64,000 nucleotides of DNA from NCBI RefSeq assembly GCF_015689175.1, contig NZ_CP065047.1:186001-250000 (forward strand), in the 5' to 3' direction. The notes under the pieces are model-generated. The model searched no databases and had not been told where the DNA came from. It saw nothing but the letters and a program-made list of their open reading frames with translations. This DNA is from Mycobacterium kubicae (lineage in GTDB: Bacteria > Actinomycetota > Actinomycetes > Mycobacteriales > Mycobacteriaceae). Shown piece by piece: positions 63,643-64,000 of this stretch. The stretch's first letter is position 1; each line of letters begins with the position of its first letter. The translations under genes were made by a program, and so were the position numbers.

Positions 63643-64000
63643 CGGCGGTTCGGTCCCAGCCCTGTCGGTGATGTGCTCGTGCACGCACTCGATGAACGCC
63701 TGCGTCGCAGCCGATCGCAGTTCGGCATGCGGAGCGACCAGGTGAACCTCCCGCCGCAAGACAGCGCCCCGCACGGGAAGCAGGACGAGGGCCGAGCCCA
63801 CCTCTGCACGGCTTCGCGCCACCGATTCCGGAAGCAACGCCACGCCCAAGTCCTGGCAGACGAAATGGACCACCTCGTCGACACGAGTCACTTCAAAAGC
63901 CACGCGCCGCCGCACCTCCCCGAAGCCGCGATCGGTTTCATGGCGCAATCCGTATCCGGGCGGGAAGTCGATGAACGGGTAGTCGGCCAACGCGTCCAGT
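63610..64000 (-). CDS. LysR-type regulator, C-terminal part only (cut by window edge)
   Basis: The visible 130 codons code for the second half of a LysR substrate-binding domain: YPFIDFPPGYGLRHETDRGF, VDEVVHFVCQDLGVALLPESVAR and VHLVAPHAELRSAATQAFIE are standard landmarks of the effector domain. The N-terminal helix-turn-helix lies beyond the right edge, so its target cannot be judged. Its 3' end overlaps the TetR gene 3' end in opposite direction. Confidence 0.82.
   Translation of the reverse strand, partial: LDALADYPFIDFPPGYGLRHETDRGFGEVRRRVAFEVTRVDEVVHFVCQDLGVALLPESVARSRAEVGSALVLLPVRGAVLRREVHLVAPHAELRSAATQAFIECVHEHITDRAGTEPPSGRAAGKVVR

Overview
The window reads as chromosomal DNA of a nontuberculous mycobacterium. 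It is GC-rich, with many TetR regulators, F420- and flavin-dependent oxidoreductases, two TIGR00027-type SAM methyltransferases, class III cyclases, a cutinase, a GPL-type glycosyltransferase and an LpqS-CysK2 pair. Genes are mostly tightly packed, often with stop/start overlaps, and the sequence shows several promoters placed for leaderless transcripts. I see no rRNA, tRNA, CRISPR array or prophage. All assignments come from reading the sequence; no database search was run.

Layout. 1-6.3 kb: a truncated methyltransferase, an alpha/beta hydrolase diverging from its probable TetR repressor across a perfect inverted repeat, a SAM methyltransferase, DUF2231 and MFS membrane proteins, and an exported lipoprotein that looks like cyclohexadienyl dehydratase. 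6.3-11.6 kb: signalling genes (membrane cyclase, STAS-HATPase fusion, GGDEF protein) around an amidohydrolase. 11.7-14.6 kb: a DUF1275 protein and a copper/sulfur locus made of a CATACC-N7-GGTATG operator, a leaderless 49-codon cysteine-rich leader ORF, lpqS and cysK2. 15.1-17.25 kb: an intact IS21-family element with a 6-bp target duplication. 17.3-20.3 kb: a four-gene operon (TetR, hydrolase, nitrilase, small membrane protein) whose junctions are all 4-bp stop/start overlaps. 20.9-25.1 kb: a Baeyer-Villiger-type monooxygenase, a cyclase and an unusual double-HTH regulator. 25.1-31.8 kb: a methyltransferase, a large membrane protein with a duplicated Asp/His motif, an MHS transporter, a lipoprotein and a lactate-oxidising flavoenzyme. 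31.8-39 kb: a methyltransferase with a spore-photoproduct-lyase-family radical SAM protein, a Ddn-like protein, cutinase, dehydrogenase, esterase, and two genes behind SigF-like promoters, one an anti-sigma-type kinase. 39-48 kb: malQ, a formate/nitrite channel, oxidoreductases, RNase Z, Nudix, a frameshifted DUF1684 gene and a luciferase-like enzyme. 48.2-53.5 kb: a 2-keto-acid decarboxylase, a remarkable period-6/period-3 repeat protein with 13 cysteines, and helR (HelD-type RNA polymerase recycling ATPase) behind a near-perfect rifamycin-associated element. 53.6-64 kb: reductase, betaine-binding-like protein, second TIGR00027 methyltransferase, transporters, glycosyltransferase, and a FAD monooxygenase unit controlled by a divergent TetR with two matching operators; a LysR gene is cut by the right edge.

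The strongest candidates for undescribed biology are (1) the triplet-cysteine/hexapeptide repeat protein directly downstream of the RAE-controlled helR gene, (2) the cysteine-rich leader ORF overlapping lpqS, and (3) the membrane protein with two copies of D-x3-H-x3-G-x-D-x(7-8)-H.
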